A stretch of 64,000 nt of DNA from Vibrio neptunius (GTDB lineage: Bacteria > Pseudomonadota > Gammaproteobacteria > Enterobacterales > Vibrionaceae), in assembly GCF_000967495.1 (NCBI RefSeq), contig NZ_JXXU01000001.1, positions 1 through 64,000 on the forward strand, given 5' to 3'. Below are positions 30,437 to 40,700 of this stretch, piece after piece. Under the pieces are notes generated by a model that did not search any database, was not told where the DNA came from, and was given only the letters and a program-made list of their open reading frames with translations. The position numbers and the translations under genes are program-made. How positions within the stretch are numbered: position 1 is the stretch's first letter; the number at the start of each line of letters is the position of its first letter.

Positions 30437-30910
30437 ATGAAAATAGAACATTATCACCGCTTAACCAAGCAAGCTGTTGCACTTTTAGAGTCGGAAAAAG
30501 ACCTTATTGCCAATTTGTCTAATCTAAGTGCGCTTTTGAATATGGAGCTTGAGGAACTAAATTGGGTGGGTTTCTATCTAATCAAAGAAGAGACGTTGGT
30601 TTTAGGGCCGTTTCAAGGTAAACCAGCGTGTGTCAGGATTCCTATTGGTCGTGGTGTGTGTGGTACGGCTGTAGCAACGAACAGTGTCCAGAGGGTTGCT
30701 GATGTTCATGAGTTTGAAGGGCACATTGCTTGTGACGCAGCGAGTAACTCTGAGATCGTTATTCCATTTAGTATTAATGGAACCATCGTGGGTGTGCTAG
30801 ATATTGACAGTCCGAAAGTGGGTCGTTTTAGCGAAATAGATGAAGAAGGTTTGACATTTTTGATGAATGAAGTGGAAAAGCTGCTTAATTCACACGCTAT
30901 CGGTGCATAA
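30437..30910 (+). CDS. msrC: Free methionine-(R)-sulfoxide reductase (GAF domain)
   Basis: 157-aa single GAF domain that reduces free Met-R-sulfoxide using thioredoxin. The three conserved cysteines are present in KPACVRIPIGRGVCGTAV and HIACDAASNSE, which form the catalytic and resolving pair. The start MKIEHYHRL was chosen over an ATG 36 bases upstream, because GGAAG sits 6 bases before it and the length fits the family (about 160). Followed by proQ and prc as in E. coli. Confidence 0.94.
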   Translation: MKIEHYHRLTKQAVALLESEKDLIANLSNLSALLNMELEELNWVGFYLIKEETLVLGPFQGKPACVRIPIGRGVCGTAVATNSVQRVADVHEFEGHIACDAASNSEIVIPFSINGTIVGVLDIDSPKVGRFSEIDEEGLTFLMNEVEKLLNSHAIGA

Positions 30911-31008
30911 TTTCTAGATTGAGTGTGGTTTTTCGCTTGCAGGTCACTATAATACCTGAAATATTTATCTTAATGCTCGCGGACAGACCGCACTAACCAG
31001 GACTCCTC

Positions 31009-31638
31009 ATGGAAAACACTGAAAAGTTAAAAAACAGCAAAGAAGTGATTGCATATATTGCTGAATGTTTCCCTAAGTGCTTTACTTTAGAAGGTGAAGC
31101 AAAGCCACTTAAAATTGGTATTTTTCAAGATCTTGCGGAACGTCTAAGCGACGATCCAAAGGTGAGTAAAACTCAGCTTCGTGCAGCGTTAAGACAATAC
31201 ACTTCATCATGGCGTTACCTCCATGGTGTAAAACTGGGTGCGACTCGTGTTGACCTAGATGGTAATTCAGCAGGTGAGTTAGAAGAAGAGCACGTTGAAC
31301 ACGCAAAAACAGTGCTGGCTGAAAGCAAGGCTAAAGTTCAAGCTCGTCGTAAAGAGCAAGCGCAAAAAGCTCGTGAAGAAGGTAAAGCTAAAGCAAAACC
31401 GGCTAACAAAAAGCCACAAAACCGTCGCCCACAACAAAATAAAGCACAGAAAGCCAGCAAGCCAGTAGAAACGCGAGCTTTGAATGCTGATGAAATGACT
31501 ATCGGTAATCAAGTGAACGTCAATATGGGTAAAGGAAATATGGCTGCGACTATCGTTGAAATCAATAAGGAAGATGTGCGTGTTCAACTGTCTAATGGCC
31601 TACAAATGGTTGTTAAAGCGGAGCACCTACGCGCCTAA
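31009..31638 (+). CDS. proQ: RNA chaperone ProQ
   Basis: 209 aa. The N-terminal FinO/ProQ RNA-binding domain (about 8-120, including [10 protein letters not shown] and [16 protein letters not shown]) is followed by a Lys/Gln/Ala-rich linker (about 120-155) and a C-terminal Tudor-like domain (about 160-209, [20 protein letters not shown]). Global small-RNA chaperone that also stabilises 3' ends. The ATG follows AGGACTCCTC. The prc gene begins 17 bp downstream. Confidence 0.96.
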   Translation: MENTEKLKNSKEVIAYIAECFPKCFTLEGEAKPLKIGIFQDLAERLSDDPKVSKTQLRAALRQYTSSWRYLHGVKLGATRVDLDGNSAGELEEEHVEHAKTVLAESKAKVQARRKEQAQKAREEGKAKAKPANKKPQNRRPQQNKAQKASKPVETRALNADEMTIGNQVNVNMGKGNMAATIVEINKEDVRVQLSNGLQMVVKAEHLRA

Positions 31639-31655
31639 AGGAGACACTCCTACGC

Positions 31656-33650
31656 ATGAAATGCCGTTCAAAATTGTCGCTGATTGCTGCTAGCCTCTGG
31701 CTAGCAGCTTCATCAGCAAGCGCTCTTGAAGCGAAAGTTACTCTCGAAGACTTACCTGTCTTGGCTCCCGAATCTCAGCATGCAACAGCAAGTAAGCGCG
31801 TGACTTCTCGTTTCACTCGTTCTCACTACAAACACTTCACTCTCAACGATCAATTTTCTCAAGCGATATTTCATCGCTATATCGAGTCGCTTGATTTCAA
31901 TCGAAACGTATTCACTCAAGCTGATATAGACGCTTTTAATCAGTTGGCAAAGGGGATTGACGATCAGTTAAAGTCAGGTGACAACAAAATTGCTTTTGAT
32001 ATCTATAACTTGTCGATGAAGCGTCGTTACGAGAGATTTGTTTATGCCTTATCCTTGCTCGACTCCGAAATGAAGTTTGATGTTGACGAAAGTATTGAAC
32101 TTGACCGTAGTAAAGTGGCTTGGCCTAAGGATACCGCAGAACTCGATGAGTTATGGAGAAAACGAGTCAAATATGATGCGTTGAACCTTAAGCTGACGGG
32201 TAAAGATTGGAAAGAAATCAAAGATGTCTTAGGCAAGCGCTATAACAATGCACTCAAGCGTCTGAGTCAAACCCATAACGAAGATGCATTCCAACTTTAC
32301 ATGAATGCGTTTGCCCGTGAAGTTGACCCTCACACTAGCTATCTTTCACCTCGTAATGCAGAACAGTTCCAAACAGAGATGAATCTATCTCTAGAAGGAA
32401 TTGGTGCCGTATTGCAAATGACCGATGATTATACTGTCATTCGCTCTTTAGTGGCTGGTGGGCCTGCTTCAAAGAGCAAGCAATTGGCTGAAGGTGATCG
32501 CATCATTGGTGTCGGTCAGGATGGTGAAGAGATTGTCGATGTTATCGGTTGGAGATTGGATGATGTTGTACAGCTCATCAAAGGGCCTAAAGGGACTAAA
32601 GTTAACTTGCAAGTCTTACCAGAAGGTAAGGATGCGAAAGCCGAAGTCATTTCTATTGTTAGAGATAAAATCCGTCTTGAAGACCGAGCTGTTAAATCTG
32701 AAGTGATCGAAAAAGATGGCAAGAAGATTGGTGTAGTTGAAGTGCCTAGCTTCTATGTCGGTCTGGCAAAAGATACGGATAAACTTATCACTGAACTGAA
32801 AGCTAAAGGTATTGATGGCATTATTGTCGATCTCCGAAATAATGGTGGAGGAGCGCTTACTGAAGCGACCGCGTTATCTGGTCTCTTTATTACCAGTGGC
32901 CCAGTCGTTCAAGTTCGTGATAGCTATGGTCGGGTCAATGTAAATAGTGATACTGACGGCAAGATCAGCTACGACGGTCCGATGACAGTACTTATTAACC
33001 GATACAGTGCTTCTGCTTCAGAAATTTTTGCTGCTGCAATGCAAGACTATGGTCGAGCGGTTATCCTTGGTGAGAATTCATTTGGTAAAGGTACGGTTCA
33101 GCAACATCGCTCGTTAAATCACATCTATGATTTATTCGACAAAGAGTTAGGTTACGTTCAGTACACAATTCAAAAGTTTTATCGCATTGATGGTGGAAGT
33201 ACACAAAACAAGGGTGTTACGCCTGATATTGCTTTTCCAACACCAATCGAGCCAAGTGAAACTGGTGAGAGTGTAGAAGACAACGCACTGCCTTGGGATA
33301 GCATTGACAAGGCAAAATATGAAGTGTTACAGCGTAACGATGAATTGATAAAGAAACTGGACGCAGAACATCAAGTCAGAATTGCCAAAGACTTAGAATT
33401 TCAATTCATTGCCGAAGACATCGCTAGGTACAAAGCTGAAAAAGATGATAACACTCTGTCTCTGAACGAAAAAATCCGCAAAGAGGAAAGTGATAAATCA
33501 GATGATGATCGGCTAGCTCGTATTAACCTTAGACAAAAATATCATGGAGAGGCTTTGTTTAAATCTCTTGATGACGTGCCGAAAGACTATCAAGCTCCGG
33601 ATGCTTATTTGGATGAATCGGTCGCTATTATGGTTGATATGATTAAGTAA
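31656..33650 (+). CDS. prc: Tail-specific periplasmic protease Prc (S41 family)
   Basis: 664 aa with a signal peptide (cleavage near ASSASA). Order: Tsp N-terminal region, PDZ domain about 235-320, S41 serine-protease domain with the Ser-Lys dyad inferred as S453 (in RYSASASEIFAAAMQDYG) and K478 (GKGTVQ), and a C-terminal charged region. It degrades proteins with non-polar C-termini and processes penicillin-binding protein 3 and MepS in E. coli. It starts 17 bp after proQ with GGAGA upstream, so it is co-transcribed. Confidence 0.96.
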   Translation: MKCRSKLSLIAASLWLAASSASALEAKVTLEDLPVLAPESQHATASKRVTSRFTRSHYKHFTLNDQFSQAIFHRYIESLDFNRNVFTQADIDAFNQLAKGIDDQLKSGDNKIAFDIYNLSMKRRYERFVYALSLLDSEMKFDVDESIELDRSKVAWPKDTAELDELWRKRVKYDALNLKLTGKDWKEIKDVLGKRYNNALKRLSQTHNEDAFQLYMNAFAREVDPHTSYLSPRNAEQFQTEMNLSLEGIGAVLQMTDDYTVIRSLVAGGPASKSKQLAEGDRIIGVGQDGEEIVDVIGWRLDDVVQLIKGPKGTKVNLQVLPEGKDAKAEVISIVRDKIRLEDRAVKSEVIEKDGKKIGVVEVPSFYVGLAKDTDKLITELKAKGIDGIIVDLRNNGGGALTEATALSGLFITSGPVVQVRDSYGRVNVNSDTDGKISYDGPMTVLINRYSASASEIFAAAMQDYGRAVILGENSFGKGTVQQHRSLNHIYDLFDKELGYVQYTIQKFYRIDGGSTQNKGVTPDIAFPTPIEPSETGESVEDNALPWDSIDKAKYEVLQRNDELIKKLDAEHQVRIAKDLEFQFIAEDIARYKAEKDDNTLSLNEKIRKEESDKSDDDRLARINLRQKYHGEALFKSLDDVPKDYQAPDAYLDESVAIMVDMIK

Positions 33651-33666
33651 CTGCAAAATAGAAATA

Positions 33667-33697
33667 AAAAGCGAGCTGGTTAAAGCTCGCTTTTTTT
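33667..33697 (+). terminator. Terminator of msrC-proQ-prc
   Basis: Stem AAAAGCGAGCT / AGCTCGCTTTT with loop of 6 ending in seven T. Confidence 0.88.
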
Positions 33698-33712
33698 ATA
33701 TCAATAATTAGC

Positions 33713-33726
33713 GTGATATAGATCAA
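33713..33726 (+). promoter_or_regulatory. Candidate FNR/CRP-type site upstream of secreted protein gene
   Basis: GTGATATAGATCAA: half sites TGAT and ATCA spaced by 4 as in FNR, with G before the first as in CRP. It lies 62 bp before the ATG at 33788. Confidence 0.4.
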
Positions 33727-33787
33727 AAAAATTTCGCTTATTCAGAATTACCCACCTAAGCTTAAAGAAAAGAGTGAGAGGTGCGCT

Positions 33788-34450
33788 ATGAGATGGATTG
33801 GATTTCTACTTGCTTGTCTTAGTCTTTCTGTGGTCGCAAGCGAAACCAGAGACAATAGTGATTTAACTCAATTTGATCAGCCCTTTTTGCTAGGGGATTG
33901 GTACCTCGTCAACCCTAACCCAGAAAAATCACAAGAAAATTTCTTAGCGATTAAACTGACTTTAGATTCAAATTACAGCTTTAAGATTGATATTCAAAAA
34001 CGTGACTATTCAGTGGACCACTGGGAAGGGCTTTACGACGCTAATGAAGATACGCTTATCCTCGGTTTGAATACGTCTGAGCCGCAAATATACAGCTACA
34101 ACACCAACCACAATATGCTTAACCTCAATGGTGTCGTTTTCACAAAAGCGTTATCGAATTCACTTGCTGGCATGTGGTCTAGTGCGCAATTGAGTGGCCA
34201 TGAAATGTTAGCCAGTGAAGTACAGCGTTTGGACCTTATTCTGCAACCAGACTTCGTGTTTATGTTTAGGGTGAGTAACGGAGAGGGTGATGAAGCGGTG
34301 CACAAAGGTGTCTACTACACCGAAGGAGAGCACTTGGTGTTGCTTTATGAAAACGGCGAGCACGAAACCAAATACAGTTTAGATAGTGATATTCTCACTT
34401 TAGAAATGGAAGAAGGTGCGCTTTACGCCGTGCTAAACCGGGTTCGGTGA
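33788..34450 (+). CDS. Secreted protein of unknown function with two lipocalin-like repeats
   Basis: 220 aa with a short signal peptide (MRWIGFLLACLSLSVVASE). The mature protein looks like an internal duplication: LLGDWYLVN at about residue 35 and LAGMWSSAQ at about 125 each begin a beta-rich half with a repeated pattern of aromatic and 'LxLxGVYY/GLYD' strands, recalling lipocalin-like or YodA-type small beta-barrels. No family can be named with confidence. It has its own terminator and an FNR/CRP-like site upstream. Confidence 0.75.
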   Translation: MRWIGFLLACLSLSVVASETRDNSDLTQFDQPFLLGDWYLVNPNPEKSQENFLAIKLTLDSNYSFKIDIQKRDYSVDHWEGLYDANEDTLILGLNTSEPQIYSYNTNHNMLNLNGVVFTKALSNSLAGMWSSAQLSGHEMLASEVQRLDLILQPDFVFMFRVSNGEGDEAVHKGVYYTEGEHLVLLYENGEHETKYSLDSDILTLEMEEGALYAVLNRVR

Positions 34451-34516
34451 CATGATACAAAGCAAATCGAGATGACTATTTAGACGAACAGTCAAAATGT
34501 ATTCATCAACTTGGGT

Positions 34517-34552
34517 AAAAACGAGGTATTTAAACATAATACCTCGTTTTTT
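34517..34552 (+). terminator. Terminator of the secreted-protein gene
   Basis: Stem AAACGAGGTATT / AATACCTCGTTT, loop about 7, followed by seven T. Confidence 0.85.
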
Positions 34553-34676
34553 TAATTGTCTGCGGTTAAGCTAGCTCAAAATAAAATTATCAGCGTTTGC
34601 AAACAACAACGTATCCAAGAAGTGTCTCGAATAGACACAAGATCAATGTATTATATCTAGTCAGAAGGATTCCGAC

Positions 34677-37283
34677 ATGGCTCAAACACCTCAAGCCAAA
34701 TACCGTAAAGATTATAGCTCACCATCTCATACTATTTCCGACATCGATTTAACTTTCGATCTTCATGACACCGCGACCATTGTAACCGCGGTTTCTCAAG
34801 TTAAGCAGTTAAAGGAAGACACAAGGCTTCAATTGGAAGGTGAGAGTCTTAAGCTGATTAGTATCTCTGTTAACGGTGAGGATTGGACAAGGTTTGAAGA
34901 AAGGGAAGGTTTGCTAGAGATTAGCGCACTACCTGAATCGTTCGAACTGAAAATAGTCACTGAAATTAATCCCGAAGAAAATACGGCTTTGGAAGGTTTG
35001 TATAAATCGGGTGGTGCATTCTGTACTCAATGTGAGGCTGAAGGTTTCCGTCGAATTACTTATTACATGGATCGTCCAGATGTATTAGCGAAGTACACAA
35101 CGAAAGTAATCGCAGACAAAGCGGGTTATCCATTCTTACTGAGTAACGGCAATCGTATTGCAGAAGGAGATTTAGAAGGCGGTCGTCATTGGGTTCAGTG
35201 GCAAGACCCACACCCAAAACCGGCTTATCTATTTGCACTTGTTGCTGGGGATTTTGATGTCCTTCGTGATAAGTATGTGACCAAATCCGGGCGTGATGTG
35301 GCTTTAGAAATCTTTGTCGACAAAGGTAACCTTAATCGCGCTCCTCATGCAATGACGTCTCTTATCAATTCAATGAAGTGGGATGAAGAACGATTCGGTC
35401 TAGAGTATGACCTCGATATCTACATGATTGTTGCAGTTGATTTCTTCAATATGGGCGCAATGGAAAACAAAGGTCTTAACATTTTTAACTCTAAATTTGT
35501 TTTGGCCAATGAGCAAACGGCAACGGATACTGACTACTTAGGCATAGAAGCGGTAATTGGTCACGAGTACTTTCACAACTGGACAGGCAATCGCGTTACA
35601 TGCCGAGACTGGTTTCAGTTGAGTTTGAAAGAGGGACTTACTGTATTCCGCGATCAGGAATTTTCGTCGGATTTAGGTTCACGAGCGGTGAATCGTATTA
35701 ACAACGTAAGAATTATTCGTGGTCCACAATTCGCAGAAGATGCGAGTCCTATGTCACATCCAATTCGTCCTGAAAAAGTTATAGAAATGAACAACTTCTA
35801 TACTTTAACGGTATACGAAAAGGGCAGTGAAGTTATCCGAATGATGCATACACTGCTGGGAGAAGAAGGTTTCCAGAAGGGTATGAAGCTCTACTTTGAG
35901 CGCCATGATGGTACAGCGGCAACCTGTGAAGATTTTGTCGCGGCTATGGAGGATGCATCAGGTGTCGATCTGAAACAATTCCGCCTATGGTACAGCCAGT
36001 CAGGTACACCAACGGTATCTGTTACAAGTGAGTATGATTCAGCGGCACAAGCGTATTCGCTTACTGTTTCTCAGCGCACTGAACCGACTCATGAGCAGCA
36101 AGAAAAGCAGCCGTTGCATATTCCATTTGATGTTGAGTTGTACGCGGAAAACGGTGATGTCATTGAGTTACAATGTAACGGTGAAAAAGTTGAAAATGTT
36201 CTTAACGTTACCGAAGCGAAGCAAACCTTCGTATTTGAAAACGTATCTGAACAACCAGTGCCGTCTTTACTTCGTGAGTTCTCTGCTCCAGTAGTTCTCA
36301 AGTACGATTATAGCGATGAAGAACTGATTTTCCTGATGGTGCATGCGCGCAACGACTTTGCTCGTTGGGATGCTGGTCAAATGCTGTTAGCAAAATACAT
36401 TCGTAGCAACGTCGAAGCAGTGCAAAACGGTCAAGATGTTGAACTGTCTCCAGTGCTGATTGATGCCTTCCGAGGTGTATTATTGTCAGACAAGCTTGAA
36501 CCAGCATTTATTGCTGAGATGATGGCATTGCCAAGCCACAATGAAGTATCCGGTTGGTACAAACAAGTGGATGTGGATGCCGTTGCTAAAGTACTTAAAT
36601 CGATCAAAGTGAAGTTGGCTACTGAGTTGGAAGACGAGTTTGGCGCGCTTTATCATAGCTTGAAGCAGGTTGAATACACGATCGATCACGCAGCGATCGG
36701 TAAGCGCTCTTTGCGTAACACTGCATTAGCTTATCTCGCGTATACGGAACAAGGCAATGAGTTAGCAGAGAAGCAGTATTTTGCTGCGAATAACATGACA
36801 GACACCATTGCCGCAATGAGTGCCGCGAATAGTGCGCAACTAGCATGTCGCGAAACACTGATGTCCAATTACAGTGATAAGTGGAAGCATGATGGCCTGG
36901 TTATGGACAAGTGGTTTACGTTGCAGGGCACTAACCCAGCAGATAACGTACTCGATGTGATCAAGGACACGATGAGTCATGAAGCATTCAGTTTGAAAAA
37001 CCCAAATCGAACTCGCAGCCTTGTTGGCTCTTTCCTGAATATGAACCCAGTGCGTTTCCACGCTAAGTCAGGTGAGGGTTACAAGTTTGCAGGTGAGATT
37101 CTGCAAGAGCTGAACAGCAGTAACCCGCAAGTTGCTTCGCGTCTGATTGATCCATTGCTTAAGTTCCGCAAATATGATGAAGAGCGCCAAGCGCTAATTA
37201 AAGCAGAGCTTGAAGTACTAAAATCGATGGATAACTTAGCCAAAGACCTATTTGAAAAGGTTAACAAAGCTCTGGAAGCGTAA
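34677..37283 (+). CDS. pepN: Aminopeptidase N
   Basis: 868-aa cytosolic M1 metallo-aminopeptidase that finishes peptide degradation. The substrate-N-terminus motif MGAMEN lies near residue 260, the zinc motif HEYFHNWTGNR begins at 296 and its third ligand follows in KEGLTVFRDQE. The C-terminal alpha-helical domain is complete; length matches E. coli PepN (870). The ATG follows GAAGGA. Confidence 0.98.
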   Translation: MAQTPQAKYRKDYSSPSHTISDIDLTFDLHDTATIVTAVSQVKQLKEDTRLQLEGESLKLISISVNGEDWTRFEEREGLLEISALPESFELKIVTEINPEENTALEGLYKSGGAFCTQCEAEGFRRITYYMDRPDVLAKYTTKVIADKAGYPFLLSNGNRIAEGDLEGGRHWVQWQDPHPKPAYLFALVAGDFDVLRDKYVTKSGRDVALEIFVDKGNLNRAPHAMTSLINSMKWDEERFGLEYDLDIYMIVAVDFFNMGAMENKGLNIFNSKFVLANEQTATDTDYLGIEAVIGHEYFHNWTGNRVTCRDWFQLSLKEGLTVFRDQEFSSDLGSRAVNRINNVRIIRGPQFAEDASPMSHPIRPEKVIEMNNFYTLTVYEKGSEVIRMMHTLLGEEGFQKGMKLYFERHDGTAATCEDFVAAMEDASGVDLKQFRLWYSQSGTPTVSVTSEYDSAAQAYSLTVSQRTEPTHEQQEKQPLHIPFDVELYAENGDVIELQCNGEKVENVLNVTEAKQTFVFENVSEQPVPSLLREFSAPVVLKYDYSDEELIFLMVHARNDFARWDAGQMLLAKYIRSNVEAVQNGQDVELSPVLIDAFRGVLLSDKLEPAFIAEMMALPSHNEVSGWYKQVDVDAVAKVLKSIKVKLATELEDEFGALYHSLKQVEYTIDHAAIGKRSLRNTALAYLAYTEQGNELAEKQYFAANNMTDTIAAMSAANSAQLACRETLMSNYSDKWKHDGLVMDKWFTLQGTNPADNVLDVIKDTMSHEAFSLKNPNRTRSLVGSFLNMNPVRFHAKSGEGYKFAGEILQELNSSNPQVASRLIDPLLKFRKYDEERQALIKAELEVLKSMDNLAKDLFEKVNKALEA

Positions 37284-37293
37284 TCACTGCACG

Positions 37294-37330
37294 AAACAGT
37301 AGCACTTCATAGTGCTACTGTTTATTTATA
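37294..37330 (+). terminator. Terminator of pepN
   Basis: Stem AAACAGTAGCACT / AGTGCTACTGTTT with loop TCAT, then TATTTATA. Strong hairpin just after the stop. Confidence 0.85.
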
Positions 37331-37378
37331 CAGTTCTTTTTGGTCATGATAATATCGTTACTTTTTTAACCAAACAAA

Positions 37379-37597
37379 ATGAATCATTACTACTTTTCAC
37401 TCAACATTTCTTATCAAACTTTTCTCGCTCATTACAATGGTGCGGCGAGCAACGTTTTAGTGGTGACAGACAATGGCTTACGTTTACAATTGCCGGCATC
37501 AAGGTTTAGACCTTTTCTTAGTCAAATTGGCCTTAAGGGGCGTTTTCGTTTAACAACTGACCAAAATAACAAGTTTCTCAAGTTAGAAGTTCTGTGA
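37379..37597 (+). CDS. DUF2835 family protein
   Basis: 72 aa. The pattern YYFSLNISYQTFLAHYNG ... RLQLPASRFRPFL ... GLKGRFRLTTD ... KFLKLEVL is the DUF2835 signature. The function is unknown; members are small cytoplasmic proteins of gammaproteobacteria, here between pepN and the glutamate dehydrogenase gene. An overlapping frame at 37312-37509 is not used. Confidence 0.82.
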   Translation: MNHYYFSLNISYQTFLAHYNGAASNVLVVTDNGLRLQLPASRFRPFLSQIGLKGRFRLTTDQNNKFLKLEVL

Positions 37598-37786
37598 GCA
37601 ACTGATTTTATAGGAGTTTAAATAGTGCCTTAGTCACATTATCGAACATTTCACCTCCTACCACTCCTAAAAGAATTAACTATTTATCAATAAAGCTTTT
37701 ACAATAAAGCGGCATTACCCGTGTTAAGCACTATGCTTACAACAACCCTCAAAAAATATATACAATTCTAATTGTGGAGTGTGATT

Positions 37787-40700
37787 ATGACCGCGCGTGA
37801 AACTCTGATGCCGGTTCTGCTTGAAAAAGTCTATAAACTGATTCAAGACAAACTCGAGCTTGCTCATCAACCTTTAGTCACTCAACTTGCTCAGCATTTA
37901 TTCAATAACATATCTCAAGACGATCTAGTCGAACGAAACGAATCTGATTTGTATGGTGCTGTCGTCAGCCTTTGGCACCATATCAATGAGAAAAAAGCAG
38001 ATGATGTGTCGGTCCGAGTTTTTAACCCGACCGTTAGTCGCCAAGGGTGGCAATCCACGCACACTATCGTCGAAATCGTGGTTCCTGATAGTCCTTTCCT
38101 CGTTGACTCGGTAAAAATGGCACTGAGTCGTTTAGATTTAGCGTCTCACTTAATGCTTCATGGTCCTACCCAGATTGAACGCAACAAAAAAGGTGAGATT
38201 GCCAGCATCAATGAAGGTGCAGGTGTACTTCAGTCGCTGTTCCATGTTGAAGTTGACCGCTTGAGCGCAAAAGAGACGATGAGTTCTCTAAAAGAAGAGC
38301 TGCTTAAAATACTCACAGATACTGCTTTGGTCGTTCAAGATTGGTTGCTGATGGTTGAAAAACTGGAAGAAGTGACGAATCAAGTTGAAGCACAACAAGG
38401 TAAAGTCGCGGTGGAGCGTGATCGTTACGAAGAGACGCTTAAATTTCTTCGTTGGTTAGGTGACCACAATTTCACGTTCATGGGTTACAAAGAATACGAT
38501 CTCGTCAATGTTGACGGTGATACCGAACTTCGCCCAACAGCGGATAAAGGCCTTGGGCTTTTCGGCAATCGCAATCGTGTCCGCAGCGTGAAGCTTTCTG
38601 ATTTTCCTGACTCTGCACGTCTGGAAGCTAAAAAACCATTCTTGCTGATCATGACTAAAGGCAATACGCCTTCACGAATTCACCGCCCGGCTTATACCGA
38701 TTACATCGGTATCAAGAAATTTGATAAAGACGGCAAAGTTGTCGGTGAGCATCGTTTCACTGGCCTTTATACCTCTGCTGTGTATAACCAGAGTGTCGAA
38801 AGCATTCCGTTAATTCGTGAAAAAGTAGAACGTATTCTGGCCGCAAGTGGCTATCGTGAAGGCTCGTACTCTTACAAAGCACTGCATAATATTCTTGAAA
38901 ATTACCCTCGCGATGAACTACTTCAAGCGAAAGAAGAAGAACTCCTTGAAGTTGGCATGGGTGTGGTGCAGATGCAAGACCGCGATATGCTTCGCCTGTT
39001 TGTTCGCAAAGATCCGTTTGGTCGTTTCTTCAGCTGTATGGTGTACGTAACGAAAGATCGTTATAACACCGAGCTTCGTCGTCAAACTCAGCGAATCCTA
39101 AAACAATATTTCGGTTGTGACAAAGAAGTCGAGTTTACAACTTATTTCTCAGAGAGCCCACTAGCCCGAACTCATTACATTGTTCGTGTTGATAACAACA
39201 ACATGGACGTAGACGTTAAAACGATTGAGCAAAACTTAATGGAAGCATCTTCAACTTGGGATGATCGCCTGTCTGACGCGATTGTTGCGAACTTCGGTGA
39301 AAGTAAAGGTTTGCCTTTATCGAAAGAGTATCTACGTGCATTCCCTCGTTCGTACAAAGAAGATGTCATGCCTGGCTCTGCAGTAGCAGACATTGAACGG
39401 CTTGAAGCGCTCAGCGATGACAACAAGCTAGCTATGTTGTTCTATCGTCCACAAGAGCTGGGTTCTGATTCAAAATCAGTTCGTCTTAAACTTTACCATC
39501 GAGATGAACCTATTCACCTTTCAGACGTGATGCCAATGTTGGAAAACTTGGGTCTACGAGTTATTGGTGAGTCACCTTATGAAGTTCGTAAAGCGAACGG
39601 TCAGGTGTATTGGATCCTCGATTTCTCAATGCTTCATAAGAGCGAAAAGACAGTTGATCTTCGTGAAGCTCGTGATCGTTTCCAACAAGCATTTGCTGCA
39701 ATTTGGGCTGGTGAACTGGAGAGCGATGGTTTCAACCGCCTAGTACTTGGTGCTTCATTGACGGGTCGTGAGATATCGATTCTTCGTGCCTACGCGCGTT
39801 ACATGCGTCAGGTGGGTTTCCCGTTCAGTCAACAATACATTGAAGAAACGCTAAGCCACTATCCTGAATTAGCAAAAGGTTTGGTGGAACTATTTGCTAA
39901 GCGTTTTGATCCTAAATTTAAGGGCAGTCAGAAAGGTCAGACTGAACTGACTAATAAGATCACAGAGCAACTTGATCATGTAGAAAGCTTGGATGATGAT
40001 CGTATCATCCGTCGCTATGTAGAAATGATCAGTGCAACGCTGCGTACTAACTACTATCAGCTAGACGCGAATAAGCAGAATAAGCCTTGGCTATCGTTGA
40101 AGATGAAGCCGAGTGACATTCCAGAAATTCCTCAGCCAGTTCCTGCATTTGAGATCTTTGTATATGCACCGGATATCGAAGGTGTTCACCTACGTGGTGG
40201 CAAGGTAGCTCGTGGTGGTTTACGTTGGTCAGATCGTCAAGAAGACTTCCGTACAGAAATCTTAGGTCTGGTAAAAGCGCAGCAGGTTAAGAATACGGTT
40301 ATTGTTCCTGTTGGTGCAAAAGGCGGTTTTGTTTGTAAACGTCAGCACACTCTAAGTGGTCGTGATGAGATCTTTGCTGAAGGTCAACGTTGTTACAAAC
40401 GCTTTATTCGCGCACTTCTAGACGTATCAGACAACATTATCGAAGGGGAAGTGATTCCGCCAAAGGGCGTTGTTCGTCATGATGAAGATGACCCGTATTT
40501 GGTTGTTGCTGCAGATAAAGGTACAGCGACATTCTCTGATTTAGCGAACTCCGTATCTGATGAGTACAACTTCTGGCTAGGTGATGCTTTTGCTTCTGGT
40601 GGTTCTAACGGTTACGACCATAAAGCTATGGGTATTACAGCGAAAGGTGGTTGGGAATCAGTAAAACGTCATTTCCGCGAAATGGGTATTAACTGTCAGA

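Noticed and set aside
36167..36179. GTTACAATGTAAC as matS in pepN
   Set aside because: Two mismatches to the consensus; symmetric but below the level used for other calls.
37312..37509. 65-codon frame overlapping the DUF2835 gene
   Set aside because: Alternative frame of a recognisable DUF2835 gene; begins inside the pepN terminator.
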